From Blakeslea trispora (Eukaryota > Mucoromycota > Mucoromycetes > Mucorales > Choanephoraceae): a stretch of DNA of 64,000 nt. A program made the translations under genes and the position numbers. Under the pieces are notes generated by a model. It had not been told where the DNA came from, ran no database searches, and saw only the letters and a list, made by a program, of their open reading frames with translations. The DNA lies in contig JAIWNE010000034.1 of NCBI GenBank assembly GCA_025331445.1, forward strand, positions 124,001 to 188,000, given 5' to 3'. Shown here in pieces: positions 1-11,273 of this stretch. Positions within the stretch are counted from its first letter, which is position 1. Each line of letters opens with the position of its first letter.

Positions 1-543
1 AAATGTCATTGACAAGTACTATATTCCCCCTTTTTTTTTAACCATTTAAACCTTTAAACTACTCTGTAAGCATAAAACAACTCCTATTTACATATACATA
101 TACACTTTCAAAAAAAAACTCACAATGTGCATAATCTAATAAAAGAAAAATATTGGACTTTGCATTATTAGAAATATATATATTTTGTCTTTTTTTTTAA
201 AAATTTATTTTTTTAAATGTCATTAAATTACGATTGTATAGGTGAAGAAAATAAGACCAAATAGTTATGTTAGTAAACCATAAAGACCAATTTTATGTCA
301 AGCATAGAGCATTATATGCTGTAGACAAGTAGTTGCTATTATTAAGAATGAAGCCTAGTATTGTTTCTATACTTTTAATTCACTTGTTTTCTAGGGCTTT
401 CTCTTTATTGAGACAATTATATGAAAAAAAAAAAAGAATTGAATATAAAATAGGATATTTATTATGTATGAAAAGATATTATTAAAAAAGATATTTATTA
501 TAATACAGATATGAACAAGTTTTTTTTTTCTTTTTTTTTTTTT
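1..543. other. Intergenic, 3' flank of LEU1
   Basis: AT-rich DNA with poly-A and poly-T runs lying downstream of the minus-strand LEU1 stop codon. It should contain the LEU1 polyadenylation region; a long T-tract (A-tract on the transcript strand) directly follows the stop. I see no coding segment, RNA gene or structured repeat here. Confidence 0.6.
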
Positions 544-2787
544 TTACCAATCAAGCTTGCCCTTCTTTGGTTCACCATTGATTTCTAATTTAGTAGCCTT
601 TCCTTGGTATCCTTTGCCATCAAGCCATGGCCATACTGCAGTACGCTTTGATTCAAATTCAGCAATCTTATCCGATTTTTGCATAGTCAATCCAATATCA
701 TCAAGACCATTGACAAGACAATGCTTGCGGAAAGCTTCTACTTGGAAAGGAACATCACCACCAGGATAACGAATGACTTGGTTGACAAGATCGACTTCAA
801 CTTCACTGCCCTTCATGGCTTCAGCAGCAATAGCCTCTAATTGGTCTTGAGGGAGAACGATAGGAAGCATACCATTCTTGAAACAGTTGTTGAAGAAGAT
901 ATCAGCAAAACTAGGAGCCAAGATACAACGGATACCAAAATCGTTGAATGCCCAAGGAGCATGTTCACGAGAACTACCACATCCAAAGTTGGGACCTGTG
1001 GAGACAAGAATGCGAGCTTGACGGAAAGGTTCTTGATTCAAAACAAAGTTGGGTCTTTCAGCACCTGTTGCAGCATCGTAACGAAGAGCCCAGAAGAGAG
1101 CGGATCCAAGACCTGTACGCTTGATTGTCTTGAGGAATTGCTTTGGAATGATCATGTCAGTATCAACATTGGAAATGTCCAGTGGAGCAGCATAACCTTT
1201 AAGTGTAGTAAACTTGGGCATACCAGCAGCAGCAGCAGCGGTAGTACTAGAATGAGCGGCAGGTGTAGGCTTGGGAGCAGATTCGTCATTTGTAGTACGT
1301 TTCTCAGGTTCAAACTCGGCAGCAATTTCTTGACGAGGGCTTTGCTTGGGTGTGCCTGGAATTTCAGAGACTTCAATGTTACGAACATCAGTCAAACAAC
1401 CCTTGATACCGGCAGCAGCAGCCATGGCAGGACTGACAAGATGTGTACGTCCACCAGCACCCTGTCGGCCTTCAAAGTTACGGTTCGAGGTAGATGCACA
1501 ACGTTCTCCAGGCTTAAGTTGATCAGGATTCATACCAAGACACATGGAACAACCAGCTTCTCTCCAATCAAAACCAGCATCCGTAAAGATCTTATCCAAA
1601 CCTTCGCGTTCAGCTTGACGCTTTACCAAACCAGAACCAGGCACAACCATACCATAGACCCACTCCGCGATCTTCTTTCCCTTCACCACGGCAGCAGCAG
1701 CACGAAGGTCTTCGATACGGGAATTTGTACAACTACCGATAAATACCTTATCAACCTTGACACCATCCATAGGTGTATTGGGTTCAATCCCGATATATTC
1801 AAGAGCACGTTTCACAGCAGATTGGCGAATTGGGTCTTCCATCTTGGATGGGTCAGGCGCTTGACCGGTGATGGCAACAACGTCTTGAGGGCTTGTACCC
1901 CAGGTCACAGTAGGAGCAATATCGGCAGCATCAATTTCGACATTGATATCGTACTTGGCATCAGGATCTGACTTGAGAGTCTTCCAGTACTTGATGGCCT
2001 TTTCCCAATCGGCACCCTTTGGTGCAAGAGGCTTATCACGCAAGTATTCAAAAGTGATTTCATCAGGAGCAATCATACCAGCACGAGCACCAGCTTCAAT
2101 AGACATGTTACAGATAGACATTCTGGATTCCATAGACAATGCCTCAATTGCATCACCACAAAACTCAATCACACATCCAGTACCACCAGCAGTACCGATA
2201 ACACCAATGATATGAAGAACGATATCTTTCGATGTTACACCAGGCGATACCTTACCTTGGACACGGATGCGCATGTTTTTTGATTTTTTCTGCAAAAGAG
2301 TTTGAGTAGCAAGCACATGTTCAACTTCAGAGGTACCGATACCAAAAGCGAGAGCACCAAAGGCACCATGAGTAGAAGTATGGGAGTCACCACAGACAAC
2401 AGTTGTTGCAGGAAGAGTAAAACCTTGCTCAGGACCAATAACGTGTACAATACCTTGACGACTATCTTCCATACCAAAATAGGTAAGACCAAAGGCTTTG
2501 ATGTTATGTTCAAGAGTTTCACATTGAGTTCTAGAGTCTGCTTCCTTTATGAAGCTTGCAATATCCTTGAAATCTTTTCTTGAAGAGGTGGGAATGTTAT
2601 GGTCAACAGTGGCAAGTGTACAGTCAGGACGACGTACAGCTCGACTAGCGTTACGAAGACCTTCAAAGGCTTGTGGACTTGTCACTTCATGAACAAGATG
2701 TCTGTCGATATAAATCAGGCAAGTGCCATCTTCTTGTTGATCAATGACATGATCATTCCAAACTTTGTCGTAGAGTGTGCGAGCCAT
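544..2787 (-). CDS. LEU1: 3-isopropylmalate dehydratase (fused LeuC-LeuD)
   Basis: Intronless 747-aa enzyme that isomerises 2-isopropylmalate to 3-isopropylmalate, the second step specific to leucine synthesis; in fungi it is cytosolic. Seen: an aconitase-type catalytic part (about residues 1-480) with the 4Fe-4S cysteines in [12 protein letters not shown] and in [14 protein letters not shown]; a linker of about 45 residues rich in Pro, Thr and Ala (about 485-530); then the swivelling LeuD part with [19 protein letters not shown]. Bacteria carry these as two proteins, while fungi have this fusion, so length and order fit the family. The start [14 protein letters not shown] is the usual N-terminus and follows a purine-rich leader. 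Two TGACTCA elements lie 137 and 232 bp upstream, suggesting Gcn4-type amino-acid control. No missing key residue noticed. Confidence 0.97.
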   Translation of the reverse strand: MARTLYDKVWNDHVIDQQEDGTCLIYIDRHLVHEVTSPQAFEGLRNASRAVRRPDCTLATVDHNIPTSSRKDFKDIASFIKEADSRTQCETLEHNIKAFGLTYFGMEDSRQGIVHVIGPEQGFTLPATTVVCGDSHTSTHGAFGALAFGIGTSEVEHVLATQTLLQKKSKNMRIRVQGKVSPGVTSKDIVLHIIGVIGTAGGTGCVIEFCGDAIEALSMESRMSICNMSIEAGARAGMIAPDEITFEYLRDKPLAPKGADWEKAIKYWKTLKSDPDAKYDINVEIDAADIAPTVTWGTSPQDVVAITGQAPDPSKMEDPIRQSAVKRALEYIGIEPNTPMDGVKVDKVFIGSCTNSRIEDLRAAAAVVKGKKIAEWVYGMVVPGSGLVKRQAEREGLDKIFTDAGFDWREAGCSMCLGMNPDQLKPGERCASTSNRNFEGRQGAGGRTHLVSPAMAAAAGIKGCLTDVRNIEVSEIPGTPKQSPRQEIAAEFEPEKRTTNDESAPKPTPAAHSSTTAAAAAGMPKFTTLKGYAAPLDISNVDTDMIIPKQFLKTIKRTGLGSALFWALRYDAATGAERPNFVLNQEPFRQARILVSTGPNFGCGSSREHAPWAFNDFGIRCILAPSFADIFFNNCFKNGMLPIVLPQDQLEAIAAEAMKGSEVEVDLVNQVIRYPGGDVPFQVEAFRKHCLVNGLDDIGLTMQKSDKIAEFESKRTAVWPWLDGKGYQGKATKLEINGEPKKGKLDW

Positions 2788-2923
2788 ATTAAAAAGAAGA
2801 AGAGGGGATATAAGAAATGTAAGAAAAAAGAAGAGAGAAGAAATTCAATAGAAATTATAAAACAAAAAAAATCAAGCTAAACATTTCTTAAATAAGCTCG
2901 TTTATGTATGTCATTTACAAGCC

Positions 2924-2930
2924 TGACTCA
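2924..2930. promoter_or_regulatory. Gcn4/AP-1-type site TGACTCA, proximal
   Basis: Perfect TGACTCA heptamer 137 bp upstream of the LEU1 start codon. This is the core bound by fungal Gcn4/Cpc1 bZIP factors (family knowledge). A variant, TTACTCA, lies about 40 bp further upstream. Binding is inferred, not shown. Confidence 0.6.
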
Positions 2931-2947
2931 ACTGATATCTTTGATTG

Positions 2948-2952
2948 ATTGG
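2948..2952 (-). promoter_or_regulatory. CCAAT box of LEU1
   Basis: ATTGG on the plus strand reads CCAAT in the direction of LEU1 transcription, 161 bp upstream of its start codon. A second copy lies at 3043-3047. The two CCAAT boxes alternate with the two TGACTCA sites. Short motifs occur by chance, so confidence is limited. Confidence 0.35.
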
Positions 2953-3018
2953 TCAACTAAAGACTTACTCAATCGCATTGCTCACCTGTCAATTTGCAGA
3001 TCCGACCACGAATAGTTG

Positions 3019-3025
3019 TGACTCA
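3019..3025. promoter_or_regulatory. Gcn4/AP-1-type site TGACTCA, distal
   Basis: Second perfect TGACTCA heptamer, 232 bp upstream of the LEU1 start. Two exact copies within 100 bp of a leucine-biosynthesis promoter are unlikely to be chance and match known Gcn4 control of fungal LEU genes. Confidence 0.6.
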
Positions 3026-3059
3026 AACAATTTGAGATGCTGATTGGACAGAGTCAATG

Positions 3060-5444
3060 CGGGGTTTCTCTTTATCATATTATTCTAGAGTGCTTGGGCC
3101 AAAAAAAAAAAAAGAAGATCTCACTTTAGTTAACATGTCTTCTTTATATGAAAAAAGGAAAGATGAACAGAAACTTGAACAATTTTTGCTCTTGAAAGTC
3201 TTGATTTGGATAGAAATGATTACTCTGTCTGAGCTAGATTGTACAAGAAGAAAGAGAGGTTTGGTTGTTCATTGCATACTTAATTCGTAGTAGCTGCATA
3301 AGATTAGCAAAAAAAAAATCGTCGCTGTTTCAAACTTTGCAGATAGCTTTGTTTATCATTTGAAAAAGGCCTTAAAGAAAACAATCGACTGAGAATCATA
3401 CTAGAAACAAAGAAAAGAGAAGCCTTAAAGCAAATTGCTTCTTAAAGCCCTTACTGTTATGTGCATTTAAAATAAACTTCTGCAGACATCTTTTTCATGA
3501 CATTTTATAAGCTTGTTGTGCAAAATAAGAAAAAAAAAAAAATAGGCAGCAATTTTGTTTTGCTGATGTATCTTTATTTGTTGTTATTGTTATGAGTCTT
3601 GACTCTTTACGATTGTAAAAGCTGTTTAAACGCAACTTGATTTCTAAAAACAGACTGTCTTGCCTTTATGTAGCCATGCTGTTACATAATTGTTATTGAA
3701 AGAGAATGACAAACATATAAATACCACATCAAGAAACTCGGTGTATGTAAATTTACTCTACAGCTGCATACATTTCAACAGCTACACACTTTTGTCTTAA
3801 AGCCAAATCCCCCCTTTTCTTTTTATGTTGAACATTCAGAAATGAAGAAATGCTTCATTTTCTTTTCAGAAAAATAACCAACTTCTCGTACGACTGAAAA
3901 AAAAAAAAGAGACAACAAGATACTTGAATGCAGCAGCATGTGAAACAAACAGATTACAAATACTTCCTTCTTTATTGTAAACTAATAGCGCTATTTTGAG
4001 TCATACATAGAAATTTACCGTTAACATAAACACGACATAGAGCAACTTTCCTTTTTAGCAAACGATGTTTGATTGAGTAAAGCATTGGATAATCAGTGAA
4101 ACAATAGCAAGGTTTTCCTCTTTCTTTTTTTAGTCATAAATGAACAAGTACAAAATATGCGCTGGAGCAACATGAACCAAAAGTTAGTTTGTACCAATTA
4201 GAGAACACAAAGTAACCATCCACACTGATTGTGGCATAAGTGGCCCGATAATACTTGATAAGCACAGTTCAAGTAAAATCAAGAAACCTTATTCACGAAA
4301 ACAGCAAGTATGAATAAAACTGAAAGAGATGGTGATAAAATATGCCGCTCCTTGGTGAAATACATGTTGGATTTACCCGAGTATATAACAAAATAACTAA
4401 ACCAGCTTTTGTTTTATGAACTGTCTTTATCAGCTTTTATATATACTTGTGTGTACGTTTCTAAATTTCGTCCTACTACTTTTTCATCCAGACTGAATTT
4501 TGTTCAACATCTAGTGACCTACCCTTTTTTTTTTTTATCTATATAGAAATAGCTTGTCAAGGCACTTGGATGTGTTGATTGTAAAATCGAATTAGTAGCA
4601 AAAAAAGAAAAAGAAAATAATAACAGAAACACACTTGCAATTAAGAAAAACCCATTTTCATACTTTGCATACACACACACAAAAAAAAAGCAATTCATCT
4701 ATACAAACACATAATCTAAAAAAGATTGAGTCATTATTGACAAAGCCTTCTTTTTTTTTGATGAGAGTGATGCAGAAGTCTAGGCAAAATGATAAAAAAA
4801 ACAACTCGATCTGCTTACACTGTAAAGTCAGCCGACACTTTTTTTTATGACTGACGTGGAACTCTGCTGGTTTACCTACTCTTCCAACTCCGCACGAACC
4901 CAGTTTTTTTTTTTATTATTACAACTTATTTTCCGAGAAAAGTTATTGTTATGTTAAATTGGTCAAAGTTCTTGGTACAACAAGCTGTACATTCTCACAT
5001 TACAATGAAGCAATAAAAAAAGTTACACAGGATATCTGTGCGGCATCTACATAAACATGCGATCATGTTTTCCTAAGAAAAAAGAGAACAAAAGAAAAAT
5101 ACATGGGAAAACGTGGACAGATCGTCAGAGATTCTTCCATGTTTTTTTTATGTACTACTACATTCTATTTCTAAAGCGGATCTTTTTTTGTGTGTGTTTG
5201 TGTGTGCGTATGATTATCTGTTTATTTCAGTACATCTAAATTGCAATTGAAATATCAAGTATAATTTAAGGTAATAACAGTAGGAATTTACAGTAAAAAG
5301 GTATGAGTCAAGTAGGGGTAATTGCTTTTTTTTGTTTTTGTTTTTGCTCAAGCATTTTTTTTTCTTTTTTTTTTTTCTTTGGGAGAGATATAGATGATTT
5401 GATAAAGGTGTATATAATTTTTTTTTACTTCATCATATTTAAGC
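3060..5444. other. Gene-poor intergenic stretch
   Basis: About 2.4 kb of AT-rich DNA with A- and T-runs. The few open frames in it are short, rich in Lys, Phe and Ile, and lack recognisable domains, splice-linked partners or good start contexts. I see no RNA gene or transposon relic. Confidence 0.5.
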
Positions 5445-5659
5445 TTAATGATCTAAGATGAATGCATTTAGAGAAATGATTGAATTATATTGTAAAGAAA
5501 CTTACGACTTGAGCGACTACAGTCTGGGCACCAACTTGTTTCAAAATATCTTCGGTGAACAAGGCAGTAACTTTTCCCGCGACCAGAGCAAACATTAGAC
5601 TTGAAGGCCTGTGCCTTGGTGTTGAAAGTGGAAGGACGAGATAAACAAACAATACTCAT
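5445..5659 (-). CDS. Possible 53-aa AN1-like zinc-ribbon microprotein (2 exons)
   Basis: Proposed exons 5506-5659 and 5445-5452, joined across a 53-bp intron with donor GTAAGT and acceptor TTAG; the frame closes two codons into exon 2. The start has A at -3 and follows a long pyrimidine tract like other promoters in this window. The product has Cys24, Cys32, His35, Cys44 and Cys47 in SNVCSGRGKSYCLVH and SWCPDC, spaced like one half of an AN1-type zinc finger. No family assignment is possible by eye. An overlapping 36-aa frame starting MFALVAGKVTALF at 5595 is an alternative reading of the same exon. Neither is proven to be translated; an isolated transcribed remnant is also possible. Confidence 0.35.
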
Positions 5660-7271
5660 TTTAAAAGTCAGAGAAAGTAAAAGTGAAAAAAGACAAGGAA
5701 GAAAAAAGAAAAAGAAAAGAAGGAAAAAAAAAAAGAAAAGAGGCAATATTCAACTTGTTACCTATTTATACAAGGCCAAGTGGCTTTGTTGATTGTGTTT
5801 CACATTTTATGGTGTGAAAGAAGGACAAGATAATTTCTTGTTACTTTTTGCTATTTGTCCCTTTTTTACTTTCCACCCAAAAAAAGAATGTGCTATCACA
5901 AGCACAATCACGGGAATATCTTGTTTTCTAAACGAATATGATCAAACTCATCTCCTGCCTCTTTTCTTTTAAAAGCTTTAAATCAATCGAAATGTGACAG
6001 AAATTCGAATGATTTTTATAAAAAAAAAAAAAGAGCCTCTCTCTTTAAGATGGGATTTACATATAAAAAAAAAAAGAGAAGGGTAATCATAAAATAATGA
6101 CCCCGACTTTTGTGCTAACCTTACACTTGTACACCATTAACTAAAGTCCACGACCCGTGATATTATTACATGTTACATTCTCTCTCTGGAAAGGAGTGGA
6201 TAGAAAGCACCTTTTGATCTGTTACTTTTTGAACTGTATACAGTTGATCATGTATTTTCTATTTCGAATGAAAGCATTCTCTATTTGTTCATTTATGGAA
6301 ATAAATAAAGAGAAAAGGGCAAACCAATGTTTTCGCTGTCCAACAAATGAAAGATAAGATGATTGTATCTCACTTGGCTCGAGCGTTCTTTGTTTGTATC
6401 GTTGCTATAATTATAATCGTACTACCATTTTCCTTTCTTTTTGGTCCTCTGTTCTTGGTTTGGTCAACTCCGCCATTGTACATCAACATGGTTACAAAAT
6501 CCCTTATATTTCACTTTTGTTGTTACACTATTCCTTTGATAATCATAGTGTATCAAGCTTGTCCTTTAAGGGCAGTCATCCCATGATGATTATTCAGACA
6601 ATGATAAGACTCTAAAAAGAGAGAGAGAAAAAGATGCTTTGTCCAATATTTTTTTTTTTTTATAAAAAGAAAAAAAAAAGAGAGAAAAAAAAGAAAGGAA
6701 AACGCCTTTTTTTTTTTTTCAAAAAGAACAAAATGTGAAGAAAGCAGAATTCGTAGCCCAAGAAATTATGCCGCCAAATACAGGTTAATTTATTATGCTG
6801 TGTTCCCATCCTTGATTATTGTCGTCTGATCAAAAGAGAGAGAGAGAAAAAAAAAAAAGAAGCGGCTCAACTCTAAGCTTGTACCATATACAGCGATAAA
6901 ATACAAGAAAGTGATTACCCTTGTAAAGAAGAGATTTGTCCCTTATGATTTGTCAATCACAGTAGCACTAGAGTTGTCAATTCCTACTTTCTTTTTTTTT
7001 TTTACTTTTATAAATCGGTTGACTTCACATGAATCCTCAAAAAAGAAAAAAAAAAAGAGAGAGATCAGCTGCATGACTCCAGGATAGAACAAAGATAACA
7101 CTCATTTGACTTGTACGGTACACATTATTCCCTAAAACGCATATAATTCCTCTTTCCTTTCATTGTTTCCCAAATTAGCACAACAAATGATGTTATTTAT
7201 CCTGCTTATTCTTAAGGATGAATTTATTTCAAAAAAAGATGGAGAGAATGAATTTGCTTTAGAAATAGTTG
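5660..7271. other. Intergenic stretch, no gene seen
   Basis: AT-rich, with several poly-A and poly-T runs. Two overlapping plus-strand frames near 6350-6600 are rich in Ile, Phe and Val but lack coding signature and any splice partner, so they are not called. Confidence 0.5.
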
Positions 7272-8819
7272 TTATTTAAGCTTTTGATCTCGTTCAAAGA
7301 GCCATTGAATTTCTATCACTTCTCTATAGAATAAAGATTGTTTGCCGAATGTTCTGGCAACTGATTTTTCTGCCACATTAACCCATAACTGGACACCTGC
7401 TTCATAAATTCTTTCCAGCTTCTTTCCAAGACCCGCCAATTCCAATTGAACAAGAGAATTCCAACTTGTTCTGGCCACCAAGACCGAGTGATAGGCCATA
7501 TTTGGATAAAGGCTAGGGTAAAAGAGACGGTATACCATATTTAAGAAAACAGCACATCGACAGGCATGAATCCAGTTTCCTTCTGTAATACAGTTTGACA
7601 AAACTTGCTCTGCAGCTTGAATGGCCTTCACAGAGAGCCAGAGAGACTTGTGATGTTCTAGTGCTTGGATGGCAGGTAGGATACGCCGTCTGTCTTCTTC
7701 TTGATCCAGCTTTCCTTGTAACAAAGGTGACAGGCGATCAAAATAGAAGGCCGCTGTAGATTGAGGTTGTGTCTTGGTCTGAAAGACAGGAGAGTAAATG
7801 TCCGGTGCAATCATGCGGTTGATGAAATGTGTCAAATGAGGTGCATCCAGCCAAACGAGGTTATTACTAGCCTCTGTATCATCCGCACCATATTCACGAA
7901 TCATCTCAAGGATGCTCCATGGTTCAATCTGTTTGACTAGCATGTGTTCAAGCTCTTGTTGTGTATAATGAGAAGCCTCTTGTTCTGATCTATCCAGCAT
8001 TCGATCAAGTACCTGGAAATCACCTTCACATCGAGCACAATGACACTTGAAATGCGAACCAAACCGTTCTTGAAGCGCTTTTGCTCTTTCTGACTTGGAG
8101 GCCACAAGGTCAATATAACTAATAGAGATGGGCGTATCGGCAGGAATATCTTCAAGCGAAACAATGGCTTGCACGTTTTTGTGGTATATTAAGCAGGCAT
8201 TGGGTCGACATGAATGGCGTACATATTGACTTGTCACTGGATAAACACCTACACCAATAGGCTCTAACTGTCGTGTATGATCCATGATAGTGAATGAAGC
8301 TATATGGACGCGTTGGGTCAACTGAGCTAGTTCTTTTGTTGAACAATGGGTCAATCCATGTTTTGCTCGAATTGTCTCGAGTTGGGTATAGTTGCTTTCG
8401 TCTGGATAGACTTGAAGAGACTGAAAAGCACTGACAGACATGTCTGGGGTAATAGAAGACGTATCAGGATGTTCTTCTTGAAAGGCTTGATATTTACTTT
8501 TATGGCGAAGATGTTTGTGACTGTGTAAGGTGAAGAGGGTACGTTCTAGCAGATTATCTTCTGAGCTTTTATGGCATAGTTTTCCATGGAAATGAACCCA
8601 GGCTTTCACAAAGCAAGTGTGACTACAGAAATAAGCGGCATGACATTTGGAGCAACACTGCAAGTACGCTTTCTGCAGACAATAATTACATCGGCCAAGT
8701 TGTTCCGAACGAGTTGGCACTGAGACAAGTGGTGCCTGTGTCAATAAAGTGGTACCTGCAGGCACCATTTTTGTTGTGACGTACAGGTTGTTCTTAATTT
8801 CTAACCATTCTTGATTCAT
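7272..8819 (-). CDS. SET and MYND domain (SMYD-like) protein
   Basis: Intronless 515-aa protein. The frame is open 43 codons further upstream, but that extension is a translated A/T tract; the start MNQEWLEIKNNLY is preferred because conserved sequence begins there. Seen: split-SET N-terminal strand (AGTTLLTQAPLVSV), a MYND zinc finger at about residues 40-80 (CNYCLQKAYLQC, CSKCHAAYFCS), and the SET core with RHSCRPNACLIYH and ISISYIDL, followed by the post-SET cysteines CHCARC. The usual NHSC motif reads RHSC here, a conservative-looking change in the SAM-binding loop. The family includes histone and non-histone lysine methyltransferases; the substrate cannot be told from sequence. The C-terminal half is helical, TPR-like as in SMYD proteins (inference). 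Confidence 0.85.
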   Translation of the reverse strand: MNQEWLEIKNNLYVTTKMVPAGTTLLTQAPLVSVPTRSEQLGRCNYCLQKAYLQCCSKCHAAYFCSHTCFVKAWVHFHGKLCHKSSEDNLLERTLFTLHSHKHLRHKSKYQAFQEEHPDTSSITPDMSVSAFQSLQVYPDESNYTQLETIRAKHGLTHCSTKELAQLTQRVHIASFTIMDHTRQLEPIGVGVYPVTSQYVRHSCRPNACLIYHKNVQAIVSLEDIPADTPISISYIDLVASKSERAKALQERFGSHFKCHCARCEGDFQVLDRMLDRSEQEASHYTQQELEHMLVKQIEPWSILEMIREYGADDTEASNNLVWLDAPHLTHFINRMIAPDIYSPVFQTKTQPQSTAAFYFDRLSPLLQGKLDQEEDRRRILPAIQALEHHKSLWLSVKAIQAAEQVLSNCITEGNWIHACRCAVFLNMVYRLFYPSLYPNMAYHSVLVARTSWNSLVQLELAGLGKKLERIYEAGVQLWVNVAEKSVARTFGKQSLFYREVIEIQWLFERDQKLK

Positions 8820-9396
8820 CCTTTTCTTTTCTGTTTTTTCGCTCTTTTTTTTTTGCACTTTAATCTGCTTCTTTTTTTTTATGTTGTTTTTTGTGCAAAA
8901 TGAAATTAACAAAAAAAAAAAGGAAATAAAAAAAAAAAAAGAGGGCAATAGTTACAGGAAGAAGGTTAGAGGCTTATTTAAACATGCTTACGAGAGATTG
9001 ATTAACGGAGTTTCAAATACGTATACAAAATGAATTGATAGACTCCTTGTAAGCTCCTATTTTTATCCTCACTTCAGATGCCACAGAATCTTTATTTTTT
9101 TTTAAGTATTTCAACTTCAGATTAAAACGACTTGCACACACTTTTTCAAACTTATTTCTGGACGATTTAAATTTACTTTTAGGAACGAATGAATAGAGTC
9201 AATCAAGAAGCGATATTTTCTCTTTTTTTTTAGAGTATTTTGAGAGCGTCAAAGGATTTATGAACATGATTTGTTTGACCATGAAATTGTTGAAGAAACG
9301 AATCCAAGAAGAAAAAAAAAACTAGGTAGACATTGCTATGCCAATTAAAAAACTATTTAGACTTATTTTCCTTACTATGCGCCTCTCCACTCCCCC

Positions 9397-9399
<3 letters not shown>

Positions 9400-9427
<28 letters not shown>
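9400..9427. repeat. (CA)n microsatellite
   Basis: Fourteen uninterrupted CA dinucleotides, preceded by a short C-run. Simple repeat in intergenic DNA. Confidence 0.95.
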
Positions 9428-10466
9428 TTTGCATAGTCCTGATACATAGCAGCAAGAGGGTGTGTATACAGCGAATTTAGAGTGCATAATGTTGAAAAAG
9501 ATATTTGTTGCAGTACAAAGAGTTAAAGTCCAACACAATTAACACATGATTAGGAGGCATAGAGGAGGCGCTTTTCAGGCAATAGCTTCTGTCAGTTAGG
9601 AAGGCAGTCCTGTCGTCAAGCATCTTATCACTTGGGGCTAAAAAAAAAGAGTTTTTCTTTTTTTTTTTCTCTCTTTTTGGTCTTGCTAGAAAGCTAAGCA
9701 ATTGTTTAGTTCCTAGTAACCAAAAGTTGAGAAGTGCAAACCCTTAATCCCTGTCAATAGTACTCCTGCTTTTGAAATTCGATATTGCTGGTCTTTTGGT
9801 AAACACTTTCAAAGTCTGAATGAACAGTAGAAAGAAAAGGTGATACAAACACACTATTCTCCCACCTCCCCCAAAATGCCTTTGAATTGGCATGGTTTAT
9901 CTTTGTGTTGTTCTTGAGTTTTGAGTAGTGTCATTGAAACTTTTTTTATCTACAAATACACTTTTGTCTTGATTGTTCTACTCTTGCTTTTAAAAAAAAC
10001 GCTTTTGAAAGAACATCTATAGTCAAGTCTCTACTCATGCTAGAAAACAAGAAAAAAAAAAGAGTATTCAAAGACTTTACAAGTTGTTATTTAACTGTTT
10101 AAAAGTGTGTTCAACAAAGATGTCAGAAATTCCAAAAGAGAGAAAAAAAGAAAATAGCTCTTGAATGGTACATGTTTTATTCTTAATTCAAAGACTGCTA
10201 TAGAGTGCGTTTTGTACACGGGCAATCCAGTTGTTTCTCTATTTAACACTATAAACTTTACGAAATCTAAACAATGTATAGATTGATCTGTCTTGCCCAA
10301 AAAAAAAGACCTATTTCTTCTTGAGCTTTACTCAACATTCTTCATCTAGATTCAAGAAGAGCAACAAAAAAAAAAGACAAACAAAGACTTGCAGCTCCAA
10401 GATAGCAGCCGAATAAGAAAATTAAGAATAATGCATTCTGCAGTTATTCGTTGCGTTAAACATGCC

Positions 10467-10784
10467 TTACATATTGTGTTCATCTAGAATGTTTGTTATG
10501 GATGATAGGATCTCAAAGATTAGCTTTAAAGAAGGATATTGAAACCCGTATTTTATAAAGAAAAAAGTATCATAGTAAAAAACGGCTTTAGTTTGAGTAA
10601 AGTAGATTACCTCTAAAGGAAATCGTTTCTTGACCTTGGGTTTAATGGTTTTACTGACTGTATAATGAGATATGACATGGAACAATTCGGCCTTTACCGC
10701 TCTTTTTTTTTTTTCAAAGAAAAAATGATGTTTGCCAGAATCAATCGATAACCAAAGATCTTTCTTGACAATGTAACTGATCAT
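10467..10784 (-). CDS. Unassigned 105-aa open frame
   Basis: ATG-started frame beginning MISYIVKKDLWLSIDSGK and ending 16 bp from the left end of the adjacent transposon-like element. Composition is rich in Phe, Lys, Ile and Tyr, and I recognise no domain. It could be a gene fragment, a relic of a mobile element, or chance. Its mixed codon use and length make it slightly better than the many shorter frames around it, but support is weak. Confidence 0.2.
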   Translation of the reverse strand: MISYIVKKDLWLSIDSGKHHFFFEKKKRAVKAELFHVISHYTVSKTIKPKVKKRFPLEVIYFTQTKAVFYYDTFFFIKYGFQYPSLKLIFEILSSITNILDEHNM

Positions 10785-10856
10785 GTTGTACTTCTTTTTA
10801 GGGCGTTTTCTCAGTAGGAGAAGCCCTATAGCGTTTGTTCAAAAAAAAAAAAAAAT

Positions 10857-10903
10857 TGTCATGTCATGTCAGATCACGTGACCTGACATGACATGACTTG
10901 ACA
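10857..10903. repeat. 47-bp near-perfect palindrome
   Basis: Arms are built from TGTCATG/CATGACA repeats around TCACGTGA, with only a few mismatches. It could form a cruciform or hairpin, and it contains an E-box core (CACGTG). It lies inside the transposon-like element. Confidence 0.85.
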
Positions 10904-11050
10904 AAAAAAAATTGGAATAAATGTAAAAGTTGACCTAAATTCCTTTTTATGTGACTGCTTTTTTGCTTTCATAAATGCACACACTTAAAACAAAATTAAT
11001 CATGCAAAAATGATGAGCTGCAAACAGCAATATATTATGAGCTATAAACC

Positions 11051-11273
11051 AGCTGGGAGGGGGTTTGGGGGAGGGTTGTCCCACCCCCATGCGCACAGCC
11101 AGCACTAATTAGGATCAGTAGACTTAGTCTTAGTTAGCTGGGAGGGGGTTCGAGGGGGAGGGTCGTCCCTCCCCCTCACGCGAAGCCGGTAATAGTCAGG
11201 AACGGTAGATTGAGCTCAAACCAGCCGGGAGGGGGTTCAAGGGGAGGGTCGTCCCTCCCCCTCACGCGAAGCC
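11051..11273. repeat. GC-rich tandem hairpin repeats (2.6 copies, about 86 bp)
   Basis: Hairpin-bearing cores at 11051-11100, 11136-11187 and 11223-11273, separated by related AT-richer spacers. Cores 2 and 3 share the ending CTCACGCGAAGCC. Runs of four to five G's give quadruplex potential on one strand. Confidence 0.85.

Noticed and set aside
6347..6615. Overlapping hydrophobic plus-strand frames
   Set aside because: Ile/Phe/Val-rich translations of A/T sequence; no start context, no introns, no domain.
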